From Robertmurraya dakarensis (GTDB taxonomy: Bacteria > Bacillota > Bacilli > Bacillales > Cytobacillaceae), in contig NZ_LT707409.1 of assembly GCF_900156875.1 (NCBI RefSeq), forward strand, positions 2,746,627 through 2,810,626: a stretch of 64,000 bases of DNA, read 5' to 3'. Shown here piece by piece: positions 17,034 through 24,929 of this stretch (position 1 is the stretch's first letter; each line of letters begins with the position of its first letter). The position numbers and the translations under genes were made by a program. The notes beneath the pieces were generated by a model that searched no databases, was not told the origin of the DNA, and saw only the letters and a list, made by a program, of their open reading frames with translations.

Positions 17034-17225
17034 TTAGCTGATTTTCAGATAAACCGGCGTTTGTTTGGAATAGGACTCAGGTATAAAAGTTAGCATATCT
17101 AGACTTTGACATTTAGAACACCGATACGCCGGAACTTTTAATTCATATTCATCATCACAGCCATGGTATAGATCGACGATAAACTCTTTTTCTAACTCAG
17201 CAGAACAGCATTTCGAGACATTCAT
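17034..17225 (-). CDS. Small zinc-ribbon-like protein, 63 aa
   Basis: ATG 17225 is chosen because AGGAGG lies 9 nt upstream. The protein has CC near the N-terminus (MNVSKCCSAEL) and a CSKC pair at about 40-43, a likely metal or small zinc-ribbon site, and is acidic in between. No family is recognised. It lies between the exchanger and the fumarase genes on the same strand. A role as a metal chaperone or regulator for the Fe-S enzymes is speculation. Confidence 0.65.
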   Translation of the reverse strand: MNVSKCCSAELEKEFIVDLYHGCDDEYELKVPAYRCSKCQSLDMLTFIPESYSKQTPVYLKIS

Positions 17226-17249
17226 TTTGGTTTTCCTCCTATTAGCTGA

Positions 17250-17279
17250 CCTCGAACAATTGTTTACTATTGTTCGAGG
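17250..17279. terminator. 10-bp stem-loop between exchanger and zinc-ribbon genes
   Basis: CCTCGAACAA (17250-17259) pairs with TTGTTCGAGG (17270-17279). A T-run follows only on the plus strand. On the minus strand it is an intercistronic hairpin that could lower expression of the enzyme genes relative to the transporter. Confidence 0.55.
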
Positions 17280-17292
17280 CCGAGAGATTTTT

Positions 17293-18768
17293 TTACCATA
17301 AACCAAGAATCTTCCACCATACTCCGCCGACAATTCCCCAGATCAGGATATGGGCGATTGATACAACAAAACCAAGGGACCACCATTTGTTTTGTGATGT
17401 ATATCCAGGACCAAAGAATACTGGAGCAGGACCGCATCCATAGTGTGTTGTACAAGAGAACAAGTTTGAGAAAAATGCTAATAGTAACGCTGATAACATT
17501 GCAGGTGCACCTGCCGCAATGGCAACGGCTAAAAACGCTGCATACATTGCACTAACATGAGCTGTGTTACTTGCAAAGAAATAGTGAGAGTAGAAGTATA
17601 CTAATGCTAGAACGACAATTGCCCAAATCCAATTCATTTCGCTGACTGCACCCTTCATCATGTCACTGAACCATGGGATCATGCCGAGATTATTTAAATA
17701 AGTCGCCATCATGACGAGAGCCGCAAACCATACTAATGTATCCCAAGCTCCTTCTTCTTTTTTAATATCACTCCACTTAAGTACTTCTGTCAGAAGCAGT
17801 ACCGCTAAACCGATTAATGCTGTAGTAGTCGCATCAATGCCGATCTTACTGCCAAATATCCATAATCCTAGAATCAGAACGAATACCATGATCATGTTCC
17901 ATTCTGCTTTCTTTAACGGACCCATTTCTTTTAACTTTTCTTTTGCAATTTCAGCAGCTGCCGGTGTTTCCTTAATTTCCGGCGGGTTTAATTTATAGAG
18001 AATAAGCGGAATCGCAATTAAGCTGACGATTCCCGGAACAATTGCAGCAATTGCCCAGCCTGTCCAGGTTATTTCCTGCCCCATTACGTCCTTTGCAATT
18101 GAAGCAGCTAACGGGTTCGCTGCCATCGCTGTCATGAACATTGCGGATGTAATCATGTCGCCTTGGAATGCTACCGTTGATAAAAATGAACCCATTTTCT
18201 TTTGTGTGCCATCTTCTACTTTGGAACCGAATGTATCTGATAAAGATCGAATGATAGGAAATATAATTCCGCCTGCACGTGCAGTATTACTTGGCATCGC
18301 AGGAGCTAAAACTAGATCACTGATTAAAAGTGAATAAGACAGCCCTAATGTTTTCTTACCGAACTTTTGAACAAACATGTAGGCAACCCTGTTTCCTAGT
18401 CCAGTTTTTATAAATCCTCTTGAGATGAAGAATGCGATCACAATTAACCAAATCGTACTGTTTTGAAATCCCGATAGTGCATCTGACAACGCTAATGTCC
18501 CTGTCAAAACGGTCGAGGTTATTGCCAAAATCGCGACTCCTCCCATTGGCAAAGGTTTAATAATTAAACCAACAATGGTTGCAACAAAGATTGCAAATAA
18601 GTGCCAGGCCTTTGGATCAAGTCCCTCTGGTGTAGGAATGAACCAAAGTATTGCCCCGATTGCCAACGTGATTAAAAGTGGGATTAGCTTTACATCTTTT
18701 TCTCCCTTCGTCGGCTTGAGTGGTGTTACCTTATGAGCTCTTTTTAATGCTGAGTGGCTCATTGCCAT
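17293..18768 (-). CDS. DASS/SLC13 family dicarboxylate transporter or exchanger
   Basis: 491 aa from ATG 18768 with AAGGAG 8 nt upstream. It has about 12 membrane helices, the DASS signatures SNTARAGGIIFPI (about 160) and SNTAHVSAMYAAF (about 405), and a C-terminal HYGCGPAPVFFGPGY loop. It resembles bacterial CitT/TtdT-type exchangers that import fumarate, malate, tartrate or citrate against succinate. It is the first gene of the minus-strand module, so substrate entry and use are co-expressed. A Rex-like operator (18809-18825) lies 41 bp upstream of the start. Confidence 0.9.
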   Translation of the reverse strand: MAMSHSALKRAHKVTPLKPTKGEKDVKLIPLLITLAIGAILWFIPTPEGLDPKAWHLFAIFVATIVGLIIKPLPMGGVAILAITSTVLTGTLALSDALSGFQNSTIWLIVIAFFISRGFIKTGLGNRVAYMFVQKFGKKTLGLSYSLLISDLVLAPAMPSNTARAGGIIFPIIRSLSDTFGSKVEDGTQKKMGSFLSTVAFQGDMITSAMFMTAMAANPLAASIAKDVMGQEITWTGWAIAAIVPGIVSLIAIPLILYKLNPPEIKETPAAAEIAKEKLKEMGPLKKAEWNMIMVFVLILGLWIFGSKIGIDATTTALIGLAVLLLTEVLKWSDIKKEEGAWDTLVWFAALVMMATYLNNLGMIPWFSDMMKGAVSEMNWIWAIVVLALVYFYSHYFFASNTAHVSAMYAAFLAVAIAAGAPAMLSALLLAFFSNLFSCTTHYGCGPAPVFFGPGYTSQNKWWSLGFVVSIAHILIWGIVGGVWWKILGLW

Positions 18769-18808
18769 CGTTAACACTCCTTTTTATTTTGTTCAAGCGA
18801 TTCCTTTA

Positions 18809-18825
18809 CGTGAAACACTTCACAT
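18809..18825 (-). promoter_or_regulatory. Rex-like operator upstream of the dicarboxylate exchanger
   Basis: On the minus strand the site reads ATGTGAA-GTGT-TTCACG. The Rex consensus is TTGTGAA-N4-TTCACAA. The same ATGTGAA-N4-TTCACG occurs upstream of yumB (45931-45947). It overlaps a possible -10 (TATTAT at about 18826-18831), a good position for a repressor relieved by high NADH. A cre (CcpA) or Fnr site is an alternative reading, with more mismatches. Confidence 0.5.
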
Positions 18826-18905
18826 AATACCTTGAATTAAAAAATTAGAACTACCAAATACTGATGGCTGTCAATGGTATTACCGCTTTAATTTTACCGA
18901 GTCAA

Positions 18906-18934
18906 TGAAATATTTCAGATAGTGAAATTTCACT
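18906..18934. promoter_or_regulatory. Two adjacent palindromes upstream of the dicarboxylate module
   Basis: TGAAATATTTCA (18906-18917) and AGTGAAATTTCACT (18921-18934) are perfect palindromes 3 bp apart, 138-166 bp before the exchanger start. They may be the binding site of the CitT/DcuR-like regulator. The rest of 18835-19165 shows nothing else. Confidence 0.4.
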
Positions 18935-19168
18935 GTACTGCACCTCCCGATCGCCTTTCAGATAACGATGTTGTGCCTCGTTTCTATGCATTTATCATAA
19001 TGAAAAGGACTCAATCAGAGAAGTTTTAAAAAGTTAATGCATGATTAATAAAAATTATAAAAATAAGCATGTGATGATGTTCACATACTTTAAGGGAAAA
19101 GGCTGTTTCTGTAACATTTCAGCCTACATTCAGACAATAATTCTTCACTACATTTACTTGACAAAGCA

Positions 19169-19209
19169 AAAAAAGCTTGCAAAGGAAAATTCCTTAGCAA
19201 GCTTTTTTT
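19169..19209 (-). terminator. Terminator of yugI
   Basis: A long stem (AAGCTTGC plus inner AAGGAA) with TTTTTTT on the minus-strand 3' side is symmetrical enough to work in both directions. Confidence 0.85.
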
Positions 19210-19222
19210 ATACTTATTAAAA

Positions 19223-19615
19223 TTAGCGTTGTGATTGTTCAATCCACTCTTGAAGCTTATCTTTAAGTGTGTTGAAGCCTTGTGAAGAATCTGTATCTGT
19301 TTTGAAAGCTGCTGCAGCTTGACGTCTGCGAGGTGCTTTTTTAGCTTTTGGTGCTTCTGTTTCTGCTGGAGCTTCTTGTGTAGCGCGGATTGATAATCCG
19401 ATTTTTCCAGCTGCTTCGTCGATTGATAACACCTTAACTTGTACTTCATCTCCAACTTTTAGATGTTCGTTAATATCTTTAACAAAACCATGTGTAACTT
19501 CTGAAATATGCACAAGTCCTTGTGTATTTTCGTCTAATGCTACGAATGCTCCGTATGGCTGAATTCCTGTTACTTTACCTGTTAATACACTACCTACTTC
19601 GATTTTCTCTGACAT
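19223..19615 (-). CDS. yugI: S1-domain RNA-binding protein, general stress protein 13 (YugI)
   Basis: 130 aa. One S1 domain (about 4-75) has VGSVLTGKVTGIQPYGAFVALDE and the conserved VHISE. A basic, Ala/Glu-rich tail with KKAPRRRQ (about 93-100) follows. In B. subtilis YugI binds the ribosome. TTTAGGAG precedes the ATG. Monocistronic. Confidence 0.93.
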   Translation of the reverse strand: MSEKIEVGSVLTGKVTGIQPYGAFVALDENTQGLVHISEVTHGFVKDINEHLKVGDEVQVKVLSIDEAAGKIGLSIRATQEAPAETEAPKAKKAPRRRQAAAAFKTDTDSSQGFNTLKDKLQEWIEQSQR

Positions 19616-19967
19616 ATAAACACTCCTAAATATTTTTTGTTTTTTATACTTTTCCCCACTCTACAAGACATAACCGTGTCCTCTGAATGATTGCTTGTAA
19701 GAGCACCACTAATCCTAAGTGAAAGAAGGGCAGACTATATTTATTCCCGTTCCGATACATCTGCTTTTAACTTATAAATACAATAAATTTCACTAAGACA
19801 GCTTAACTATATACGCAATGCAAAATTATAACACAAGTTAAAGCATTTATCAAAAAAGTTATTACTATTATATATTCTTCACTGTTAGCTTACTCAGAAA
19901 AATCCCTACACATTTCGGGGAAATAATAGTAACATGGAAAAATACGAGTTTTTTGGAGGAGACAAGC
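19616..19967. other. Intergenic region, no gene seen
   Basis: The 352 bp between yugI and the NSS transporter gene must hold both divergent promoters. I see no convincing ORF, riboswitch or repeat; 19850-19930 is AT-rich upstream of the transporter. Confidence 0.6.
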
Positions 19968-21311
19968 ATGAACACACAGGAACAATGGACATCAAAGCTA
20001 GGCTTTATCCTTGCCGCAGCAGGTTCCGCCATTGGTCTCGGGGCAATTTGGAAATTCCCTTATGTGGCTGGAACAAATGGAGGAGCTATCTTTTTTCTTA
20101 TTTTTATCTTAATGACTTTATTTATAGGAACACCTATCTTAATGGCTGAATTTATCATCGGCCGGAACACACAGAAGGATGCAGTAAGCGCCTATAAAAC
20201 ACTTGCACCGCATTCAGCCTGGCCGATGCTGGGATATCTGGGCGTCATCGCCTCGATGATCCTTCTATCGTTTTACGGTGTTGTCGGAGGATGGATCCTC
20301 TCGTATTTATGGAGAAGTGTAACAGGGGCCTTTACCGGATTAGCGTCAGAGGATTATGGTGCTTTATTTAATGAAACAATTGGCAATCCCGTTGAATCAG
20401 TAATTGCCCAGCTCATCTTTATGATCTTAACGATTTGGGTTGTACAGGGCGGTGTATCAAAAGGCATTGAAAAAGCCAATAAATACATGATGCCTGCGTT
20501 ATTTATTCTTTTTATCGTTCTTGCCTTTCGTTCGCTGACACTGGATGGGGCCATGGCAGGGGTAGAATTTTTATTAAAACCTGATTTTAGCTCTATTACA
20601 GCTCAAACGATTTTACTGGCGATGGGGCAATCCTTTTTCGCATTAAGTGTTGGTATTTCCGTAATGGTAACTTATGCCTCTTATTTATCAAAAAAAGAAA
20701 ACATTACCAAATCGGCGTTTTCCGTTGTTGGCTTAAATATCCTGATTTCACTATTAGCAGGGCTGGTCATTTTCCCGGCAGTTTTTGCCTTAGGATTTGA
20801 ACCTGGTGCAGGACCCGGACTAGTATTCGTCGTACTGCCTGCTGTATTTAATGAAATGGTTTTCGGTGGAATCTTTTTAACGATCTTCTTAATCCTCCTC
20901 TTATTTGCGACCATGACTTCTGCTTTTTCGATTTTGGAAATTGTTGTTGCCGTGATGGTGAAAAAAGAAGGAAAGAAACGAAAGAAAGCCTCTTGGATTG
21001 CTGGGATGATTATTTTCGTTTTAGGAATTCCCAGCGCATTGTCGTTCGGGGTACTATCTGAAATCACGATCTTTGGAAAAAGCATATTTGATTTTGCGGA
21101 CTTTCTTGTGAGCAACCTCAGTCTGCCGATTGGAGCATTATTCATTTCCTTATTCGTCGGTTACCGTATGCCAAGAAAAATGGTGAAGCAGGAATTAGAG
21201 CAAGGAACAAAAGGTTTAGCGCAATTATTTAACCTATGGTATTTTGCCATTCGTTATCTTGTACCTGTAGGAATTATTCTCGTCTTTTTAAATTCAATTG
21301 GTTTAATCTAA
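19968..21311 (+). CDS. Neurotransmitter:sodium symporter (NSS/SNF) family transporter
   Basis: 447 aa from ATG 19968, with TTGGAGGAG 7 nt upstream. The N-terminal signature WTSKLGFILAAAGSAIGLGAIWKFPY (given by its limits, about 6-31) holds the unwound TM1 Na+ and substrate site. About 11 helices follow; bacterial NSS members lack TM12, as here. It likely imports an amino acid with Na+. The substrate is not predictable. Confidence 0.92.
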   Translation: MNTQEQWTSKLGFILAAAGSAIGLGAIWKFPYVAGTNGGAIFFLIFILMTLFIGTPILMAEFIIGRNTQKDAVSAYKTLAPHSAWPMLGYLGVIASMILLSFYGVVGGWILSYLWRSVTGAFTGLASEDYGALFNETIGNPVESVIAQLIFMILTIWVVQGGVSKGIEKANKYMMPALFILFIVLAFRSLTLDGAMAGVEFLLKPDFSSITAQTILLAMGQSFFALSVGISVMVTYASYLSKKENITKSAFSVVGLNILISLLAGLVIFPAVFALGFEPGAGPGLVFVVLPAVFNEMVFGGIFLTIFLILLLFATMTSAFSILEIVVAVMVKKEGKKRKKASWIAGMIIFVLGIPSALSFGVLSEITIFGKSIFDFADFLVSNLSLPIGALFISLFVGYRMPRKMVKQELEQGTKGLAQLFNLWYFAIRYLVPVGIILVFLNSIGLI

Positions 21312-21408
21312 TTATTTGAATATTTAATGAATTTTATTTAAAAACACATAAGTATCACCATCCCTGTGATAAACTATAATAAGAATAACAGGAAGGGGTG
21401 GTGATACC

Positions 21409-21648
21409 ATGGTTTCTATTGGAGATAATATTAAGCTTTGCCGCGAAAGATTAAATATGTCCCAGGAAGAACTTGCACTAAAATTACGTGTTGGCCCTTC
21501 AAAAATTCAAAAATACGAGTCTGGAGAAATTGTTCCAAACACAGATACACTTTTAAAAATTTCAACAGCTCTTGATACTCCTGCTTCCGTCTTCTTTGAT
21601 ACAAGAATGCCATTAATGGAGGATACAACATTCGAGCAGCTGCATTAA
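21409..21648 (+). CDS. XRE-family HTH transcriptional regulator, 79 aa
   Basis: The HTH_3 domain covers nearly the whole protein (residues 5-60: NIKLCRERLNMSQEELALKL, then VGPSKIQKYESGE). AAGGGGTGGTGAT lies upstream of the ATG. Single-domain XRE proteins of this kind act as small repressors or with a partner. No target is evident. A short inverted repeat TATCAC...GTGATA (about 21351-21370) lies in its promoter and could be its own operator. Confidence 0.88.
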   Translation: MVSIGDNIKLCRERLNMSQEELALKLRVGPSKIQKYESGEIVPNTDTLLKISTALDTPASVFFDTRMPLMEDTTFEQLH

Positions 21649-21655
21649 TTTTATG

Positions 21656-21678
21656 GCGGGGAATCCTCGCTTTTTTTT
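21656..21678 (+). terminator. Terminator of the XRE gene
   Basis: GCGGGG/CCTCGC stem followed by eight T residues. Confidence 0.8.
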
Positions 21679-21756
21679 GTTAAAAATTGTTTAAAAAAAG
21701 TAAAAGTGGAAAAGCTAGTCCTATAAGGCTTTCTAGTATTCCCCCCTTTTTGAAGT

Positions 21757-21784
21757 GGACGACCAATATGGTTGTCCTTTTTTT
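21757..21784 (+). terminator. Second plus-strand terminator, no gene assigned
   Basis: GGACGACC-AATAT-GGTTGTCC followed by TTTTTTT is a strong terminator about 80 bp beyond the XRE terminator. No ORF lies between them, so a short RNA from this interval is possible. A further hairpin CCGTGA/TCACGG lies at 21829-21843. Confidence 0.7.
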
Positions 21785-21900
21785 GTGTTTATTTTAGTTC
21801 GGTTCCCAAAAGCCGTACCGGTGGACTTCCGTGACTCTCACGGCTGCCTCTTCCTTTTGCTTTTCCACTTTGACAGCTCCGTGATCACACTCCCCCAACA

Positions 21901-21927
21901 AAAAAACTGCCGAGTTTCCCCCGACAG
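21901..21927 (-). terminator. Terminator of alaR-alaT operon
   Basis: On the minus strand CTGTCGGG pairs with CTCGGCAG (one G-U), followed by TTTTTT. Confidence 0.75.
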
Positions 21928-21938
21928 TCTTAGCGCTT

Positions 21939-23105
21939 CTATAACTTATCAATAAAGCGTTTCATTCTTTTTACTGCTTCTTGCAGCTGTTCCATTGAAG
22001 AAGCGTAGGAACAGCGTATATGGCCTTCTCCGCTTGCTCCGAATACGTCTCCTGGAACAACGGCGACTTTTTCCTCTAACAACAAACGTTCTGCAAATTG
22101 TTCTGAAGATAAACCTGTTCGTTTGATGGATGGAAATGCATAGAAAGCTCCACCTGGAATATGACAATCCAGTCCAATCTCATTTAATGACTGAACAAAA
22201 TAATTCCGGCGGCGGCGGTAGCTTTTCTTCATTTCCTCCACATCTTCTCTGCCGTTCTTCAGAGCTTCTAAGGCAGCATACTGTGCCATCGTTGGCGCAC
22301 ACATCATGGCATATTGATGAATCTTCAGCATCGCCTGTGTGATTTCTTCAGGCGCACAAACAAAGCCTAAGCGCCACCCTGTCATCGCGAACCCTTTTGA
22401 AAAACCAGAGATTAAAATCGTACGTTCCTTCATCCCTTCAATCGCAGCCAAGCTCACATATTTCTCATCATAAGAAAGCTCTGCGTAAATTTCATCAGAC
22501 AAGATGATAAGGTCATACTTTTTCGCGATGTTTGCGATTTCTTCTAGCTCCTCGCGATTTAACATGGACCCTGTTGGATTATTTGGCGAACAGATCATAA
22601 TCGCTTTCGTTCTGTTTGTAATCGCTTTTTCAATATCGTTTGCCCGTACTTTAAAATCATTTTCCTTTTCCGCCTGCACCGTCACTCCTTTTCCTCCTGC
22701 AAGCGTAACAAGAGGTCCATACGATACGAAGCAAGGCTCCACGACAATTACCTCATCACCGGGATCCAAAATGGCTCTTAAAGCAATGTCTAAAGCCTGA
22801 CTGGCACCAACCGTGACAATTATTTCACTTTTAGCAGAATACGGAGCTTGAAAATTTTTCTCCATATAAGCCGATATTTCTTCTCTCAGATCCATTAAGC
22901 CGGCATTAGCCGTATAGGATGTGTAGCCTTGTTCAAGTGATAAAATTGCGGCTTCTCTTACCGACCAGGATGTAACAAAATCAGGTTCCCCCACGCCGAG
23001 AGAAATAACTCCTTCGATTCCAGCAGCTAAATCAAAAAAGCGGCGTATCCCTGATGGTCTTAATTCATCAACTGTCTTTGACAGGTAGGATTTTGTTTGT
23101 TTCAT
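21939..23105 (-). CDS. alaT: PLP aminotransferase, alanine transaminase AlaT
   Basis: 388 aa, class I/II fold type I aminotransferase. NNPTG (about 175-179), the PLP Lys in SGFSKGFAMTGWRLG (about 235) and the C-terminal Arg in HIRCSYASS are present. In B. subtilis this enzyme, next to the Lrp-type AlaR, makes alanine from pyruvate. Its ATG shares one base with the alaR stop (TAATG), so translation is coupled. Confidence 0.92.
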   Translation of the reverse strand: MKQTKSYLSKTVDELRPSGIRRFFDLAAGIEGVISLGVGEPDFVTSWSVREAAILSLEQGYTSYTANAGLMDLREEISAYMEKNFQAPYSAKSEIIVTVGASQALDIALRAILDPGDEVIVVEPCFVSYGPLVTLAGGKGVTVQAEKENDFKVRANDIEKAITNRTKAIMICSPNNPTGSMLNREELEEIANIAKKYDLIILSDEIYAELSYDEKYVSLAAIEGMKERTILISGFSKGFAMTGWRLGFVCAPEEITQAMLKIHQYAMMCAPTMAQYAALEALKNGREDVEEMKKSYRRRRNYFVQSLNEIGLDCHIPGGAFYAFPSIKRTGLSSEQFAERLLLEEKVAVVPGDVFGASGEGHIRCSYASSMEQLQEAVKRMKRFIDKL

Positions 23106-23605
23106 TACGGTGACACCACAATTCGTTTATCGTCATCTAGCTTTTCAAAAATAGTGCCGTCATGCTTGTATTTTTTCAAAATAAAATGAGTGGTTGTTGA
23201 AATAACTGAATCAAGTGTAGACAATTTCTCAGATACGAATTGAGCCACTTCATTCATCGACTTTCCTTCAATCACAACTGACAAATCATATGCACCAGAC
23301 ATTAAGTACAATGCCTTCACTTCTTTATATCGATAAATTCTTTCAGCTACATCATCAAAGCCCTTGCCGCGTTTCGGTGTAACCTTTACATCAATCATCG
23401 CAGTTACCCCTTCATGGCCGGAAATCTTTGACCAGTCCACGATCGAAGAATATTTTACAATAATCTTCTGGTCCTCTAACTTTTTCATCATCGCTTCTGT
23501 TTCTTCGAGGCTTAAATTGACCATTTTTGCGACGTCTTCATTGGGAATGCGAGCATCTCTCTCTAGAATCTCAACGATTTCTAGTTCCTTTTCGGATAAC
23601 TTCAT
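23105..23605 (-). CDS. alaR: Lrp/AsnC-family regulator AlaR
   Basis: 166 aa. An N-terminal winged HTH (about 5-60: ELEIVEILERDARIPNEDVAKMV) and a C-terminal RAM ligand domain (about 70-150) are visible. In B. subtilis AlaR activates the alaR-alaT operon. It is first in a two-gene operon with alaT. Confidence 0.92.
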   Translation of the reverse strand: MKLSEKELEIVEILERDARIPNEDVAKMVNLSLEETEAMMKKLEDQKIIVKYSSIVDWSKISGHEGVTAMIDVKVTPKRGKGFDDVAERIYRYKEVKALYLMSGAYDLSVVIEGKSMNEVAQFVSEKLSTLDSVISTTTHFILKKYKHDGTIFEKLDDDKRIVVSP

Positions 23606-23747
23606 TAACCTTCACCTCATAATACTGTCATAAAATATCTAAATTATAGCAAAATATTCGAAGAGTTGATATTTGATTTTATATTTTTTTTATTATTTTT
23701 AACTAGTTAGGTAATAAGTAACCGGAGTATACGAAGGGAAGATTAAA

Positions 23748-24578
23748 ATGCAGTATAAGTTTTATAAAGGCCACAAGGAGATTAACGGCAATGATCTTTA
23801 CTACGAATATTTTAAAAAACAAGAGAATTCCGCGAAGACCTTATTATTAATACATGGTTTTCTTTCGTCTACCTTTAGCTTCCGCCGTCTCATCCCATTT
23901 TTAAAAGAGGACTATAGCATCATCTCCGTTGATTTACCTCCCTTTGGTAAAAGCGGAAAGTCGGTACAATATGTGTATTCTTATGAAAATATGGCAAAGT
24001 CGGTCATCGAGCTTGTCGAACATCTGGGCCTCAAGGGAATTGGATTAATTGGGCATTCAATGGGCGGGCAAATTTCCTTAAACATTGCCCATTTACGGCC
24101 GGATCTGGTTGATAAAGCTGTATTACTATCAAGCTCAGGGTATTTAGCACGTGCGAAACAATCGCTGATTTTAACGAGCTACATTCCCTTTTTTCATTTC
24201 TTTGTGAAGCGGCATTTGGCGAAATCCGGAGTGATGCGGAACCTGAAGAATGTGGTCTATAACCATGCACTTATTGATGATGAGATGTTTAACGGGTATT
24301 TAGTACCTTTTTTGGAGGATGATATTTTTAAAGCATTAACGAGAATGCTTAGACATCGCGAAGGGGATCTGCCTGAAGAAGTGCTGCATAAAATTGAAAC
24401 GCCCAGCCTGTTAATTTGGGGAGAACATGATAAAGTCGTCCCCCTTGGGATTGGGAAACGACTGCATAAGGATTTAAAAAATTCCGAGCTGATTGTCCTG
24501 GAAGAGACCGGACACCTCGTTCCTGAAGAACGGCCGGAGGAAGTTTATTGCCATATCAAGAAGTTTTTAGAAAGGTAA
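23748..24578 (+). CDS. yugF: Alpha/beta hydrolase YugF
   Basis: 276 aa. The oxyanion region is LLIHGFLSSTFSFR (about 33-46), the nucleophile elbow GHSMGG (about 102-107), the acid Asp in WGEHDKVVP (about 224-232) and His in ETGHLVPEE (about 250-258). It is a cytoplasmic esterase-like protein of unknown substrate, and its place matches yugF of B. subtilis. Confidence 0.92.
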   Translation: MQYKFYKGHKEINGNDLYYEYFKKQENSAKTLLLIHGFLSSTFSFRRLIPFLKEDYSIISVDLPPFGKSGKSVQYVYSYENMAKSVIELVEHLGLKGIGLIGHSMGGQISLNIAHLRPDLVDKAVLLSSSGYLARAKQSLILTSYIPFFHFFVKRHLAKSGVMRNLKNVVYNHALIDDEMFNGYLVPFLEDDIFKALTRMLRHREGDLPEEVLHKIETPSLLIWGEHDKVVPLGIGKRLHKDLKNSELIVLEETGHLVPEERPEEVYCHIKKFLER

Positions 24579-24582
24579 AAAA

Positions 24583-24843
24583 TCATATCGAACACGAATC
24601 CTCATTCTTAATGGCAAGCATCTCAACGCTTATTTGTTTGCATTTTACCAGCGGGATGATTTCTTCAAATGAAAATTCATAAATAGCCTGAATTTTTCTG
24701 GCGAGCTTATCTCTATCATTCAACATATGTACAGCTTGAAGGGTATCAGCAATTTCTGAATCGTATGCTTCTTCCCCATAACCGAGGGGATCCCATTCCT
24801 TTAAAAGCTTAACAAGCTTTAAATTCGTATTAAGCATTTCCAT
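24583..24843 (-). CDS. yugE: DUF1871 family protein YugE
   Basis: 86 aa, small helical acidic protein with the conserved LLKEWDPLGYGEEAYDSEI segment (about 13-31). Function unknown. It converges on yugF with a 4-bp gap, and the family and position match YugE. Confidence 0.87.
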   Translation of the reverse strand: MEMLNTNLKLVKLLKEWDPLGYGEEAYDSEIADTLQAVHMLNDRDKLARKIQAIYEFSFEEIIPLVKCKQISVEMLAIKNEDSCSI

Positions 24844-24929
24844 GTTTCATCACCTAATTGTTTTATCTTTTTATCCATATATCTTATCATAGAGTGAGGG
24901 ACGTTTATACTTACAAGAGGAGTGTTAAG

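Noticed and set aside
18809..18825. CcpA cre site
   Set aside because: The central CG of the cre consensus is absent (GT here), while the Rex-type arms match better; kept only as an alternative.
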